NCBI RefSeq assembly: GCF_003065405.1
Contig: NZ_CP026947.1
Span: 496,001 to 560,000, forward strand
Source of the DNA: Corynebacterium yudongzhengii
GTDB lineage: Bacteria > Actinomycetota > Actinomycetes > Mycobacteriales > Mycobacteriaceae
DNA length: 64,000 nucleotides
Reading direction: 5' to 3'
Positions 9,528-19,447 of this stretch are shown piece after piece. The position numbers were made by a program, and so were the translations under genes. Position 1 is the stretch's first letter. Each line of letters opens with the position of its first letter. The notes beneath the pieces are model-generated. The model did no database searches. It had not been told where the DNA came from and was given only the letters and a program-made list of their open reading frames with translations.

Positions 9528-10421
9528 ATGATTATCGCCAGCGTCAACGTCAACGGCATCCGCGCCGCCACGAAGGTCCGCAACGACGACAACCCGGGCA
9601 TGCTCGCCTGGCTCAACGAGACGGCCGCCGACGTCGTCCTCATGCAGGAGGTCCGCGCCACCGTCGAACAGGCCGAAACCGCCCTGGAGCCGGCGCTGAA
9701 CAACGGCTGGAACCTCACCGTCGCCCCGGCGGCCGCGAAGGGACGCGCGGGCGTGGGCATCTTAAGCCGCAGCCCCCTAAGCGACGTGCAGGTCGGCTTC
9801 GGCAGCTTTGACGACGCCGGACGCTACCTCGAAGGCACCGTCGAGGGATTGCGCGTGGCCTCGCTGTATCTGCCCTCGGGCTCCACCGGCAGCGCCAAGC
9901 AGGACGAGAAGTACTACTTCCTCGATGAGTTCACCGACGTCCTCGCCGATAAAGCCACCACCTTCGATGCCATGGTCATCGGCGGCGACTGGAACATCTG
10001 CCACCGCGAACAGGACCTGAAAAACTCCCGGCCCAACCGCAAGAAGTCCGGCCACCTCGACGATGAGCGCGCCTGGATGGACTCCATCTTCGGCGCCTTC
10101 CCCGACGACGAACCGCAAGATAAGCCCGGCCGCGGTGACTACCTCGGCGTCGTCGATTACCCGCACCGCGAAGTGCGCGAGGCCACCGAGGATCCGCAGT
10201 GGTTTGACATCGCTCGGCGCCTGCAGCCCGACGATGCGCCCTATACCTGGTGGACCTACCGGGGCCAGGCGTTCAACAACAACGCCGGGTGGCGCATCGA
10301 CTACCAGGCGGGTACGAAGAAGATGCTCGACGCCGCGCGTCGCAGCTGGGTCGAAAAGGCCTCGAGCGTGGAGACCCGCTGGTCGGATCACTCCCCGCTG
10401 CTCGTCGACTACGACATCTAA
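9528..10421 (+). CDS. xthA: Exodeoxyribonuclease III
   Basis: AP endonuclease and 3'-5' exonuclease for base excision repair. The 297-residue protein shows the EEP-family motifs in order: SVNVNGIRAA near the N-terminus, VVLMQEVRA (metal-binding Glu), GGDWNICHREQDLKN, WRIDYQ and the C-terminal SDHSPLLVDY with catalytic His. The frame is open much further upstream, but homology starts at the ATG at 9528, 7 bases after a TAGTCT -10-like box. It begins just after the MFS gene. Confidence 0.93.
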   Translation: MIIASVNVNGIRAATKVRNDDNPGMLAWLNETAADVVLMQEVRATVEQAETALEPALNNGWNLTVAPAAAKGRAGVGILSRSPLSDVQVGFGSFDDAGRYLEGTVEGLRVASLYLPSGSTGSAKQDEKYYFLDEFTDVLADKATTFDAMVIGGDWNICHREQDLKNSRPNRKKSGHLDDERAWMDSIFGAFPDDEPQDKPGRGDYLGVVDYPHREVREATEDPQWFDIARRLQPDDAPYTWWTYRGQAFNNNAGWRIDYQAGTKKMLDAARRSWVEKASSVETRWSDHSPLLVDYDI

Positions 10422-10459
10422 CTAGGGAAGACAACGGAAGAAAGGCAGTAGAGCCAGGC

Positions 10460-11251
10460 ATGGAGACGTCGATGCTGCTGACGATCACGTTCATCGTCGG
10501 CATCACCGCCGAAGCGATCACCGCCGCGCTGTCGGCGGGGCGGATGCGCATGGACTGGTTCGGGGTGATCGCCCTGGGCTCTATTACGGCGCTCGGCGGC
10601 GGGACGGTCCGCGACATTTTGCTCAACAACCACCCGCTGACCTGGGTGGGAGAGCCGCGGTATCTCATCATCACGATCGTCGCGGCGCTGGTGACAGCCC
10701 AGCTGTCGTTCCTCGCCGCGCACTTTCGCCGCGTCTTCCTCACCGCCGACGCCGTGGGCCTGGCGGCGTTTTCGGTCATCGGCACGCAGATCGCGTTCGA
10801 TCTCGGCCACGGCGTCGTCATCGCCGCGGTCGCCGCGACCGTGACCGGCGTGTTCGGCGGCGTGCTGCGCGATATCCTCTCCGACCGCGTGCCCCTCGTG
10901 TTCTCCCAGGAGATCTACGCGGCTGTCTCCATCCTCACGGCGGTCCTCTACTGGGGTCTCGACGCCGCCGGGGTCCCCGTCAACTGGATCATCGTGATCA
11001 CCCTGGCGTTTGCGTTCTCTTCGCGCATGATCGCGATCAAATCGCACAAGAACTTCCCGCAGTACAACTACCAGGGTCGCGAGACCCCGGTCGATCCCCG
11101 GCTGCGGCTGTCGGCGCAGCTCATCGGCAAGGGCGTGCGCAAGGCGAAGCGCAAGGCCAAGGAGGGTGCGGAGCACCTGCGCCCGCGCCACCGGAGGAAG
11201 AGCCGCGATCACACCCACGACAGTGACGAGACGCCTCCGGATTCTCAGTGA
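10460..11251 (+). CDS. TRIC-channel/UPF0126 membrane protein
   Basis: The 263-residue protein has two UPF0126 (TRIC-type cation channel) repeats, each with the glycine-rich motif: ALGGGTVRDILLNNHPLTW near residue 45 and FGGVLRDILSDRVPLVF near residue 132. Six or seven membrane segments are followed by a basic cytoplasmic tail rich in Lys/Arg/His. Prokaryotic TRIC proteins form trimeric cation channels; the physiological role here is unknown. A second in-frame ATG at 10472 has the better ribosome binding site (GGAG 6 bases before it) and may be the true start. Confidence 0.85.
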   Translation: METSMLLTITFIVGITAEAITAALSAGRMRMDWFGVIALGSITALGGGTVRDILLNNHPLTWVGEPRYLIITIVAALVTAQLSFLAAHFRRVFLTADAVGLAAFSVIGTQIAFDLGHGVVIAAVAATVTGVFGGVLRDILSDRVPLVFSQEIYAAVSILTAVLYWGLDAAGVPVNWIIVITLAFAFSSRMIAIKSHKNFPQYNYQGRETPVDPRLRLSAQLIGKGVRKAKRKAKEGAEHLRPRHRRKSRDHTHDSDETPPDSQ

Positions 11252-11310
11252 ACTGCTAGGATGTCTCTGATCGTTTCAACCGTAGTCTCGTGAGAAAAGG
11301 TGTCTCGCCC

Positions 11311-11499
11311 ATGCGCTCGCTTATCTACATCATCCTTGGCGCCATCATCGTCGCTCTTGGTATCTGGTGGATGATCCCCGCCGGCTTCACCGTTCAGGGC
11401 ATCTTGGCCGCCATCGTCGTCGCCGTCGGCGGCACCCTGGTTACCACCGGCCTGGGTGGCTTTGCGGATTCGGCCAACCCGACGAGCAAGAAGGTCTAA
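11311..11499 (+). CDS. Small membrane protein
   Basis: A 62-residue protein with two hydrophobic segments (about residues 3-22 and 29-48) and a short polar C-terminus ending in SKKV. No family recognised. The ATG at 11311 has an AAAGG box about 10 bases upstream; an in-frame GTG at 11290 would add seven residues. It lies between the TRIC-like gene and trpS, and the trpS -10-like box begins only four bases after its stop. Confidence 0.65.
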   Translation: MRSLIYIILGAIIVALGIWWMIPAGFTVQGILAAIVVAVGGTLVTTGLGGFADSANPTSKKV

Positions 11500-12528
<1,029 letters not shown>

Positions 12529-12658
12529 GCTGGCAGCCAGCGTGCTTTATGCTTAGCTTGGATATATCTGTCATCCGCCTGCCCCGGTGATGCCCGCCGG
12601 GGCTCGCGGTGTCTCAGACCGTCAGTGCATCCGTATGCGGAAGGACCCGAGTCACCCC

Positions 12659-13744
12659 ATGGCGACGAGAACGAACCCTGATACCCGTTACACCGACGTC
12701 TACGGCATCGAGCGCCTGCGTGACGATGATCCCGGGGCCGTCGACAAGGTCCGCGAAAAGGCCCCGCTGGTCGATCACCTCATGCGGATGCAGGATCGCT
12801 TCGCCTCCCAGGGCGGCAACCAGTACTCCGCCGGCATCACGTACTTCTCGGTGATGGCGATCTTCCCGCTGACGATGCTCACCTTCGCCATCCTGGCGTT
12901 CGTGCTCGCCGCCCGCCCGGACCTGCTCAGCGAGATCCAGAGCCAGATCGCCAACAGCCTGCCCGACGAGGTGGGCACGGTGGTCAACGACATCATCGAG
13001 CAGGCCATCGCGTCTCGCGGCGCCGTTGCCGGCGTCGGTGGCCTGACCGCCCTGTGGTCGGGCCTGGGCTGGATGACCAACCTGCGCGCCGGCGTCTCCT
13101 CGATGTGGCTGATCGACCCGACGCAGGGCGGCAACTTCGTGGTGAAGAAGCTCAAGGACTTGGTCGCCCTGCTCGGCCTGCTGCTGGCCTTTTTCATCGC
13201 GTTCACCGTCACCGCGATCGGTTCCTCCGGAATCACCCGCGACGTGCTCGAACGCCTCGGCATCGACGGCTTCCCCGGCATGACCTGGGTGATCTTCGGC
13301 GTCGGCCTGGCCATCGGCGTGCTGGCCAACTTCCTGGTGTTCTCCTGGATGCTCATGGCGCTGCCGCGCACCGAGGTCCCGCGCCGCTCCGGCCTCCAGG
13401 CAGCCCTGATCGGCGCCATCATCTTCGAGGTGATCAAGCAGTTCTCGACCCTCATCTTCGGCGCCCTGCTCGGCAATCCGGCCGGCGCGATCTTCGGCCC
13501 GATCATCGGTCTGATGCTGATCTTCTATTTGATCTGGCGCATCGTCATGTACCTCTCCGCCTGGGCCGCCACCACGCGCGAGTCCCTGGATGCCACCCCG
13601 ACCCCGGCGCCCGACCAGGCCGTGATCAAGGTCCGCAACGAGGTCAGCGAGGGTCCGGGCGCCGGCGTGCTGCTCGGCGTCGGCGCGGCCCTCGGCGCGG
13701 CCGGCGCAGGCGTGGCCGCCCTGCTCAGCCGCCGCAACAACTAG
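12659..13744 (+). CDS. YihY/YhjD family inner membrane protein
   Basis: A 361-residue integral membrane protein of the YihY/virulence factor BrkB family (UPF0761), once mislabelled ribonuclease BN. About six membrane segments follow a soluble N-terminus; the stretch NQYSAGITYFSVMAIFPLTM is characteristic of the family. The C-terminus is a Gly/Ala-rich segment with a terminal basic patch. The chosen ATG begins MATRTNPDTRYTDVYG and has GGAAGGA about 15 bases upstream; a longer form from 12587 is open but less likely. It ends stop-to-stop with the carboxypeptidase gene. Confidence 0.85.
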   Translation: MATRTNPDTRYTDVYGIERLRDDDPGAVDKVREKAPLVDHLMRMQDRFASQGGNQYSAGITYFSVMAIFPLTMLTFAILAFVLAARPDLLSEIQSQIANSLPDEVGTVVNDIIEQAIASRGAVAGVGGLTALWSGLGWMTNLRAGVSSMWLIDPTQGGNFVVKKLKDLVALLGLLLAFFIAFTVTAIGSSGITRDVLERLGIDGFPGMTWVIFGVGLAIGVLANFLVFSWMLMALPRTEVPRRSGLQAALIGAIIFEVIKQFSTLIFGALLGNPAGAIFGPIIGLMLIFYLIWRIVMYLSAWAATTRESLDATPTPAPDQAVIKVRNEVSEGPGAGVLLGVGAALGAAGAGVAALLSRRNN

Positions 13745-14991
13745 CGACGCCGCGTCGCAAAGACCGCCGCGGCCACCAGCCCCACCAGCACCACGACGAC
13801 CGCCACGATGCCCACCCCGACATAAGGGGTCGCCGCCTCGTCGCTGGTAGGGGTGCTCTGCGCGGCGGTGTCGTCGGCACGCGGCGTCGGGGTGGGCGCC
13901 GCCTCGGTCTCTTGCTTGGCGACGGGCTCCAACCGCCCAATACCCGCCCCCGCCGGCACCTCATAGGCCTCGTGCAGCAGCGCCTGCGCCTGCTGCCACG
14001 GGCGGGCCTTCGCGATGGTGGTATCGAGGATCACGGCCATCAGCCGGCGGCCGTCGCGGTCCAGGGCGCCGACGAAGGTGTGGTTGGCGTCGTCGGTAAA
14101 CCCAGTCTTGCCGCCGATGCCGTCGGGATCGAACATGAACAGGTGGTTGTCGTTCCACACCTCGTAGCCCTCGTGCTCGTCGTAGCCGGGGAAGTCGATG
14201 TATTCCGTGTTGACGACGCGCGCGAAAACCTCGTTTTTAAACGCCTCCTCGTAGATGAGCGCGAGGTCGTGGGCGGAAGACGACATGCCCGGGGCATCGA
14301 GGCCGGAATACGTCGCCGCGCGGGTATCGGTGGTGCCGATCTTTCGGGCACGTTCGTTGATGAGCTCCAAGGTGCGCTCGTCGCCGCCGAGCTCCTGGGC
14401 GAGCTGGTGGGCGGCGTCGTTGCCGCTGGCCAGCAGCAGACCGTGCAGCAGCTCGTTGACGGTGTACTCGCCGCCGGCGCCAAGACCTACGGCCGAGCCG
14501 TCTTGTGCGGCAGACTCCTCAGAGGCGATGACCTTCTGCTCCGGATCCAGCCTGTCGATCACCTCCAAAGCCAGCAGCACCTTAATCACCGACGCCGGCC
14601 GGTAACGCCCGTGCGGGTCCTTCTGCGCGATGATCTCCCCGGTATCTAAGTCGGTGATCATCCACGCGCTGGCCAGCACGTCCTCGGGCACCTCGAAGCC
14701 CTCCGGGGCGCTCACACCGCAGTGGCCATCGGCGGCCACGGGCAGCGGCTCCGGGGCCTGCTTCCCGGGGGCGAGCGCCTCCGAGGTGGTCGTCGGCTCC
14801 GGCGGGGTGAGCGAGTTCGGGCAGTGATCGGTATTCGGCGCCGACTCGCGGGTGGTGGGCTCGGCCTCGGTCGGCTGATCGACGCCGGGGGTTTCGGCCT
14901 CCTGGGCGGCAGCGATACCGAAAGACGCGGGCGTAATGAGGGCGCAGCTCAGACTCACGGCGAGCGCACGGCGGGCGAGACGGGCATTCAT
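13741..14991 (-). CDS. D-alanyl-D-alanine carboxypeptidase (S11 family)
   Basis: Secreted, membrane-anchored low-molecular-weight penicillin-binding protein that trims the peptidoglycan pentapeptide. It has a signal peptide (ARRALAVSLSCALITPASFG), the SxxK motif in RPASVIKVLLALEV, SGN in LLASGNDAAHQL and KTG in GIGGKTGFTDDANHTFVG. A C-terminal membrane segment (VGIVAVVVVLVGLVAAAVFA) precedes the terminal Arg residues. I prefer the ATG at 14991; a GTG at 14997 is also possible. It is divergent from the ADA-like gene with under 40 bases between the starts. Confidence 0.93.
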   Translation of the reverse strand: MNARLARRALAVSLSCALITPASFGIAAAQEAETPGVDQPTEAEPTTRESAPNTDHCPNSLTPPEPTTTSEALAPGKQAPEPLPVAADGHCGVSAPEGFEVPEDVLASAWMITDLDTGEIIAQKDPHGRYRPASVIKVLLALEVIDRLDPEQKVIASEESAAQDGSAVGLGAGGEYTVNELLHGLLLASGNDAAHQLAQELGGDERTLELINERARKIGTTDTRAATYSGLDAPGMSSSAHDLALIYEEAFKNEVFARVVNTEYIDFPGYDEHEGYEVWNDNHLFMFDPDGIGGKTGFTDDANHTFVGALDRDGRRLMAVILDTTIAKARPWQQAQALLHEAYEVPAGAGIGRLEPVAKQETEAAPTPTPRADDTAAQSTPTSDEAATPYVGVGIVAVVVVLVGLVAAAVFATRRR

Positions 14992-15029
14992 AACCACGAC
15001 ATCGTATACCCGGGACTACCATTGCCGGC

Positions 15030-15995
15030 ATGTACAACGCGCCGAATATCAGTCCCAATAACAAGCAGGTCGATCCCGCCCAGGTCGCCGAGTTGCCGAA
15101 GGTCGTGCTCAACACCAGCGTCAACATCGCCGGCGCCCGCGGCGAGGGCGACGTCGAGGCGGCCGTGCGCGAGGTGGTCGCCGCCCTCGCCAACGATCAC
15201 GTCGCTTATGCCGAAATCCGCCTCAACCCCGCCGAGGCGGAGGCGGTGGATAACGCCCAGGTGCTCGCCGCCGCCGCGCGGGGCGTGCGCGCGCAGGAGT
15301 ATATCGACGCCCGGCTGCTCATCATCGCCGATACAGAAGGGGTGGGCGATGCGGTGGTGGCGTATCGTCGGCACGCGGACGACCCTCGCGCCGTGGTCGG
15401 CGTGGCGCTGACCGAGGCGGCCGACCTGAAAGCGCACGCCGAGGTCCTCGGCCGGCTGCGCGCCGCATATATCCCGGTGACCATCGATGCGGGGGCGCGC
15501 GGGGACGTCGAGGCGATCGCCACCGCCGTGGCCGCCGGGGCGCAGCGACTCGGGCTGGCCGGGCGGGTGTTTGAGGATTTCTCCGTCGACACCAGCGGCA
15601 TCACCGCCGGAGAGACCTCCGCCTGGGTGCGCGACCGCGGCATCTGCCTCGAGCTCGCGCCGACGAAGGAGGTCGCCCTCGGCGTCGTCGAGGAGTTCGC
15701 CGACCACCCGCTGACCCTGCTGCAGCAGATGGGCTTCACCGTCACCGTCAACCCGGCCGACGCGGAGCCCACCGTCACCGACGAGCTCATGCGCCTGGTG
15801 GAGACCTTCGACTACGGCTACGACGAGCTCTTCGATCTCACCCGCACCGCCCTCGAGCACGCGTTCGTGGACACCCCGCGCCGCCACGAGATCATGGCGC
15901 AGACGATCCTGCCCGCCTACGAGGAACTCACCGGCGCCTACAACGAGGACGCCGCCTTCGCCGAGGCCCACCACGACCACGAGGAGCAGGAATAA
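15030..15995 (+). CDS. Adenosine deaminase-like pseudoenzyme
   Basis: A 321-residue protein that follows the adenosine deaminase fold order but lacks the catalytic residues. Where ADA has HxH near the N-terminus it has VVLNTSVNIAGARG; the HAGE position reads TIDAGARGD; the RIGHG position reads AQRLGLAG; the TDDP position reads TVNPADAEP. All zinc ligands therefore appear lost, while surrounding elements (YAEIRLNP, HPLTLLQQMG) remain. The stop overlaps the ATG of the nucleoside hydrolase (TAATG), so the two are coupled; it may bind nucleosides or regulate its partner. TACCAT lies 7 bases before the ATG (leaderless). Confidence 0.75.
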   Translation: MYNAPNISPNNKQVDPAQVAELPKVVLNTSVNIAGARGEGDVEAAVREVVAALANDHVAYAEIRLNPAEAEAVDNAQVLAAAARGVRAQEYIDARLLIIADTEGVGDAVVAYRRHADDPRAVVGVALTEAADLKAHAEVLGRLRAAYIPVTIDAGARGDVEAIATAVAAGAQRLGLAGRVFEDFSVDTSGITAGETSAWVRDRGICLELAPTKEVALGVVEEFADHPLTLLQQMGFTVTVNPADAEPTVTDELMRLVETFDYGYDELFDLTRTALEHAFVDTPRRHEIMAQTILPAYEELTGAYNEDAAFAEAHHDHEEQE

Positions 15996-16933
15996 TGCCC
16001 CGCAAGATCATCCTCGACTGCGACCCCGGCCACGACGACGCGGTGGCGATGCTGCTCGCCGCCGGCAACCCGGAGATCGAGCTGGTAGGCATTACGACGA
16101 TCGGCGGCAACCAGACCTTAGAGAAAGTCACGTTCAACGCCCGCCAGGTCGCGACGATCGCCGGCATCACCGCCCCCATCCACGCCGGGTGCACCCGCCC
16201 GCTGCTCCGCCCCATGCGCACCGCCGCCGACATCCACGGCGATAGCGGCATGGAGATCCACGGCTACGACCTGCCCACCCCGGATGTGACGGTGGAAAGC
16301 GCCCACGCCGTCGACTTCCTCATCGATACGATCATGCGCCACGCGCCGGGCGAGATCACCCTCGTGCCCACGGGCCCGCTCACCAACATCGCCTTAGCCG
16401 TGCGCAAGGAGCCGCGCATCGTCGAGCGCGTGCGCGAGGTGGTGCTCATGGGCGGCGGCTACCATACGGGCAACTTCTCGGCGGTCGCCGAGTTCAACAT
16501 CAGCATCGACCCCGAGGCCGCCCACATCGTGTTCCACGAGCCCTGGCCGGTGACGATGGTCGGGCTCGATCTCACCCACCAGGCGCTGGCGACGAAAGAG
16601 ATCGAAGCGGAACTAACTGCCCTCGGCGGGCCGGTGGCACAGTTCGTCGTGGCGCTGTTCGGCGCGTTCCGGGAGAACTACCGCAACGCCCAGGGCTTCG
16701 ATAACCCGCCGGTGCACGATCCCTGCACCATCGCCTACCTCATCGACCCGGAGGTGGTCAGCGTGCGCAAGGCGCCGCTCGAGGTGGAGCTGCGCGGCGA
16801 GCACACCGCCGGCATGACCGTGGCGGACTTCCGCGCCCCGGCGCCGGCCGAGTGCCACACGCAGGTCGCGGTGGATCTCGACTGGCGGAAGTTCTGGGAT
16901 CTCGTCCTCGACGCGGTGAAGGCGCTCAGCTAG
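15995..16933 (+). CDS. Nucleoside hydrolase
   Basis: Hydrolyses the N-glycosidic bond of ribonucleosides, releasing base and ribose for salvage. The 312-residue protein starts with the calcium-binding signature DCDPGHDDAVAMLLA and has PTGPLTNIALA, the active-site strand VLMGGGYHTGNFSAVAEFNI and the late Asp in NPPVHDPCTIAYL, all typical of the IunH/Rih family. Substrate preference cannot be read. It is coupled to the ADA-like pseudoenzyme gene and ends in a CTAG shared with the convergent gene at 16930. Confidence 0.93.
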   Translation: MPRKIILDCDPGHDDAVAMLLAAGNPEIELVGITTIGGNQTLEKVTFNARQVATIAGITAPIHAGCTRPLLRPMRTAADIHGDSGMEIHGYDLPTPDVTVESAHAVDFLIDTIMRHAPGEITLVPTGPLTNIALAVRKEPRIVERVREVVLMGGGYHTGNFSAVAEFNISIDPEAAHIVFHEPWPVTMVGLDLTHQALATKEIEAELTALGGPVAQFVVALFGAFRENYRNAQGFDNPPVHDPCTIAYLIDPEVVSVRKAPLEVELRGEHTAGMTVADFRAPAPAECHTQVAVDLDWRKFWDLVLDAVKALS

Positions 16934-18165
16934 AACTTGGAGAAGCGCTTGATGAGGATATCCTCCAGCTCCCGCCAGCTCTGCGCCTTATCGTCATAGG
17001 GCTTCGAGGGCACATAGCCGGAGGAATCCGTCGCGCCGAGCATGTACGACAAGTAGTCCTGGAAACGCGGGTTGGCCAGGAGGAAAGAGTTCAACGAGTC
17101 GTCGCCGGCCCAGTCGGCGGCGTCGGCCATGACCTCGTAGGCGCGGTTCATCTGCTGCGTATCGACGGCGTCCGGCCCCTTGAGGATGTCGTCGGCGATG
17201 CCCTGGAAGGAGTAGACGTTGTCGTCGTGGACCGTGACCTCGAGCTCGCCGCCGGTTGCCGCCGTGGAGATCTCCTCCCAGGTGGACATGCGGGCCAGAT
17301 CGTGTTCGTCGTGCTCCATGATCCAGCGCAGCATTTGCTTGGCGGTGGGGAAGGCGAAGATCTCGCCGAAGCGGCCCAAAAACACCGGGTTGCCGTCGAG
17401 ATACGTGCGTAAGGTGTAGACGGCCTTGCCCTGGATGATCACCTTCACCGGGTCGATGCCGGCGGTCGCCCACAGCGAGTTGTCATAAGGGTCGGCCTGC
17501 TCGGCTTCGGCGCGGCGGCGTTCCTCGGCCTCCTTGCGGGCGGCCTCGGCCTCGGCGGAGGCGTTGGAAATGCGCCCGGCGGCATCGGCTATGCGCTCGT
17601 CGCTGAAGTCGGTCTCGACGATACGCACTGCCTCGTCGAGGGACTCGCACACCTTCTCCCAATTATCGACGACCGCGCGCCCCACCGCTGTCCACTCCTT
17701 TGGGCCTTCCGGCCCCGAGTAGTGCTCGGCGCCGCGGTGGACGTTGCGCAGCACAGAGTGCGAGGAGAAGAAGATGCTCGCGTCCTCGGCCGCGCCGACG
17801 TTAGCCAGCGCGGCGGCGATCTCAAAGACCCCGGAGGTGGTGGAGACGTTCTCATATGACGCCCGCCCGGCGAGCGCCTCCGGCACGCCGACGATGTCGT
17901 AGTAATCCTTCTTGCCCGGCACGACGCGGTGAGCCGGGCGCTGGTTGAAGCTCTTCCACTCCGGGTGGCTGGTGAGATCGTGGCGCTCGTTCGTCTCGAT
18001 GTACAACAGCAGCTCCTCGACCGAGTGGAAGGCGAGGATGTGCTCGCTATCGCCCAAGAAGGCCTGCCAGTCAGTGCCGTGTTCCGTCCAGGTCGGGGCC
18101 CAGAGGGTGTAGACATCACCGGAGTACAGCGACAGCTTAACGGGGACGATCGCGCGGGTGCTCAT
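16930..18165 (-). CDS. Conserved-looking protein with internal duplication
   Basis: I do not recognise a function for this 411-residue soluble protein. It has two related units: residues about 17-70 (VYTLW, then FLGDSEHILAFHSVEELLLY and ERHDLTSHPEW) and about 245-295 (VYTLR, then FLGRFGEIFAFPTAKQMLRW and DEHDLARMSTWEE). A charged coiled-coil linker (EAEAARKEAEERRRAEAEQ, about 205-225) separates the central region from the second unit. There is no signal peptide or membrane segment. It sits between the nucleoside hydrolase and the NlpC/P60 gene. Confidence 0.75.
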   Translation of the reverse strand: MSTRAIVPVKLSLYSGDVYTLWAPTWTEHGTDWQAFLGDSEHILAFHSVEELLLYIETNERHDLTSHPEWKSFNQRPAHRVVPGKKDYYDIVGVPEALAGRASYENVSTTSGVFEIAAALANVGAAEDASIFFSSHSVLRNVHRGAEHYSGPEGPKEWTAVGRAVVDNWEKVCESLDEAVRIVETDFSDERIADAAGRISNASAEAEAARKEAEERRRAEAEQADPYDNSLWATAGIDPVKVIIQGKAVYTLRTYLDGNPVFLGRFGEIFAFPTAKQMLRWIMEHDEHDLARMSTWEEISTAATGGELEVTVHDDNVYSFQGIADDILKGPDAVDTQQMNRAYEVMADAADWAGDDSLNSFLLANPRFQDYLSYMLGATDSSGYVPSKPYDDKAQSWRELEDILIKRFSKF

Positions 18166-18183
18166 GAGCGAAAAGTGTACTAG

Positions 18184-19095
18184 CTACTGCGCGGTGGGTC
18201 GGTAGAAGCCCTGGAATGCCATGCCCATGTTGTTCGTGCGCACAGGGTTGGTCTGCACCGGGTCGCCGGCTTCCACCATCTGCCCGTCGCCGATGTACAT
18301 GGCCACGTGCCCGTCCCACACCGCGAGGTCGCCGGGCTGAAGCTCCTCCGCGCTGACTTGGGTGCCGACGGCCTGCTGGTCCGCGGTCCGCGGGATCTCG
18401 ACGCCGGCCTGCCGGTAGGCCCACTGGGTCAGCCCGGAGCAGTCGAAGCCGTTTTCGCCGGTACCGCCCCAGACATAGGGCCGGCCGAGCTGCGTCAACG
18501 CGGCATCGACGGCGCGCTGCCCGGCCGCGGCATCGCCGGCGTCCTCCGGGTTATCGACGACACGTTCTTCCACATGCGCCGCCGGCTCGACGCGGACCGG
18601 CTCTGGGGGTTCTTCCGCCGCCATCTGCGGGGTGGTGCGCAGCTCGGGGTCGTCCCCGGCGGCTAAGGAGTCCAGATCCGCGATGATCGGGCGCAGATCT
18701 CCTTCCAGCTGGCCGAGGTGGGCGAGGGCCTCCTGGGCGGTGTTGGTGGCCAGGCGCATCAGCTCCGCACGCGCCGATAGCGCTGCTGCCGGATCCGGCA
18801 TCAGCGCGGCCGCCGCCAGCGGCAAGGCTCGCTGGAGGAAACTCATGCCGAGTGCCACCAGGTCCTGCTGGGCGGAGCGCACCGGGGCGGCGGCCGAGGA
18901 GACGAGGCGGGTGAGATCGGCGCGCTGGAGGCCGTGGTGGCGGAGGGTGTCGTCGATAAGCGAAGTCTCACCGTTCATCGCCTCCGCCAGCGGGTGAAGC
19001 GCCGCCAGATCCGGCAGTGCGGGCACCTCGAACGCGGGCAGCGACGGCGGGCGCAGGGCATCGAGGTGTTTGAGGGTGGAGACGATCTCGTTCAT
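18184..19095 (-). CDS. NlpC/P60 family cell-wall peptidase
   Basis: A 303-residue protein with a C-terminal NlpC/P60 domain: the catalytic Cys is in NGFDCSGLTQWAYRQAG, the His in VWDGHVAMYIGDG, and PRTADQQ is the typical linking motif. These enzymes cut peptidoglycan stem peptides. The N-terminal 190 residues are mostly helical and resemble ESX-associated helical proteins; no classical signal peptide is present, so secretion by a type VII-like route is possible. It overlaps the upstream small gene by 4 bases (ATGA). Confidence 0.85.
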   Translation of the reverse strand: MNEIVSTLKHLDALRPPSLPAFEVPALPDLAALHPLAEAMNGETSLIDDTLRHHGLQRADLTRLVSSAAAPVRSAQQDLVALGMSFLQRALPLAAAALMPDPAAALSARAELMRLATNTAQEALAHLGQLEGDLRPIIADLDSLAAGDDPELRTTPQMAAEEPPEPVRVEPAAHVEERVVDNPEDAGDAAAGQRAVDAALTQLGRPYVWGGTGENGFDCSGLTQWAYRQAGVEIPRTADQQAVGTQVSAEELQPGDLAVWDGHVAMYIGDGQMVEAGDPVQTNPVRTNNMGMAFQGFYRPTAQ

Positions 19096-19382
19096 GCTTG
19101 CGCCTCCCAGCCGCGCGCGAGGCGCTCGTCGGAATGCTCGACGGCGCTGACGAAGGTTTCACCGTCGACGCCGAGGGCATCGAGGTGGGCGGAGATGATC
19201 GCCGAGCGCCGGTGGAGCGCCGCGGCGGCGGCCGCGGTGGCGCGGGCGAGCTCGCTGATGCCTCCCGGGCCTAAGGGGAGTGGGGGTGGGGTGAAGGAAC
19301 TCAAGCTGGTGGCGTGCGCGGCGGCACGTAGCTCGTGGGCGAGTTGGCGGGTACGGGCGGGATCGATGTCGAGATGTGGCAT
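19092..19382 (-). CDS. Small helical ESX/WXG100-like protein
   Basis: A 96-residue, Ala-rich helical protein. Two helices (about residues 8-25 and 42-70) flank a Pro/Gly-rich turn (TPPPLPLGPGG), and a C-terminal helix has EHSDERLARGWEAQA. The architecture resembles ESX-type small proteins, but a clear WXG motif is not at the turn. It is coupled to the NlpC/P60 gene, suggesting that they act or are exported together. The family assignment is tentative. Confidence 0.6.
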   Translation of the reverse strand: MPHLDIDPARTRQLAHELRAAAHATSLSSFTPPPLPLGPGGISELARATAAAAAALHRRSAIISAHLDALGVDGETFVSAVEHSDERLARGWEAQA

Positions 19383-19447
19383 ATCCCTTAAGACCGCGCA
19401 GCGTCGAATTCGGTTCCCGCAGTACTTGATCGCCTAGCATGAGGTCC

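Noticed and set aside
12587..12658. Longer N-terminus for the YihY protein
   Set aside because: The extra residues (MPAGARGVSDRQ...) look like translated promoter sequence; the family sequence begins after the ATG at 12659.
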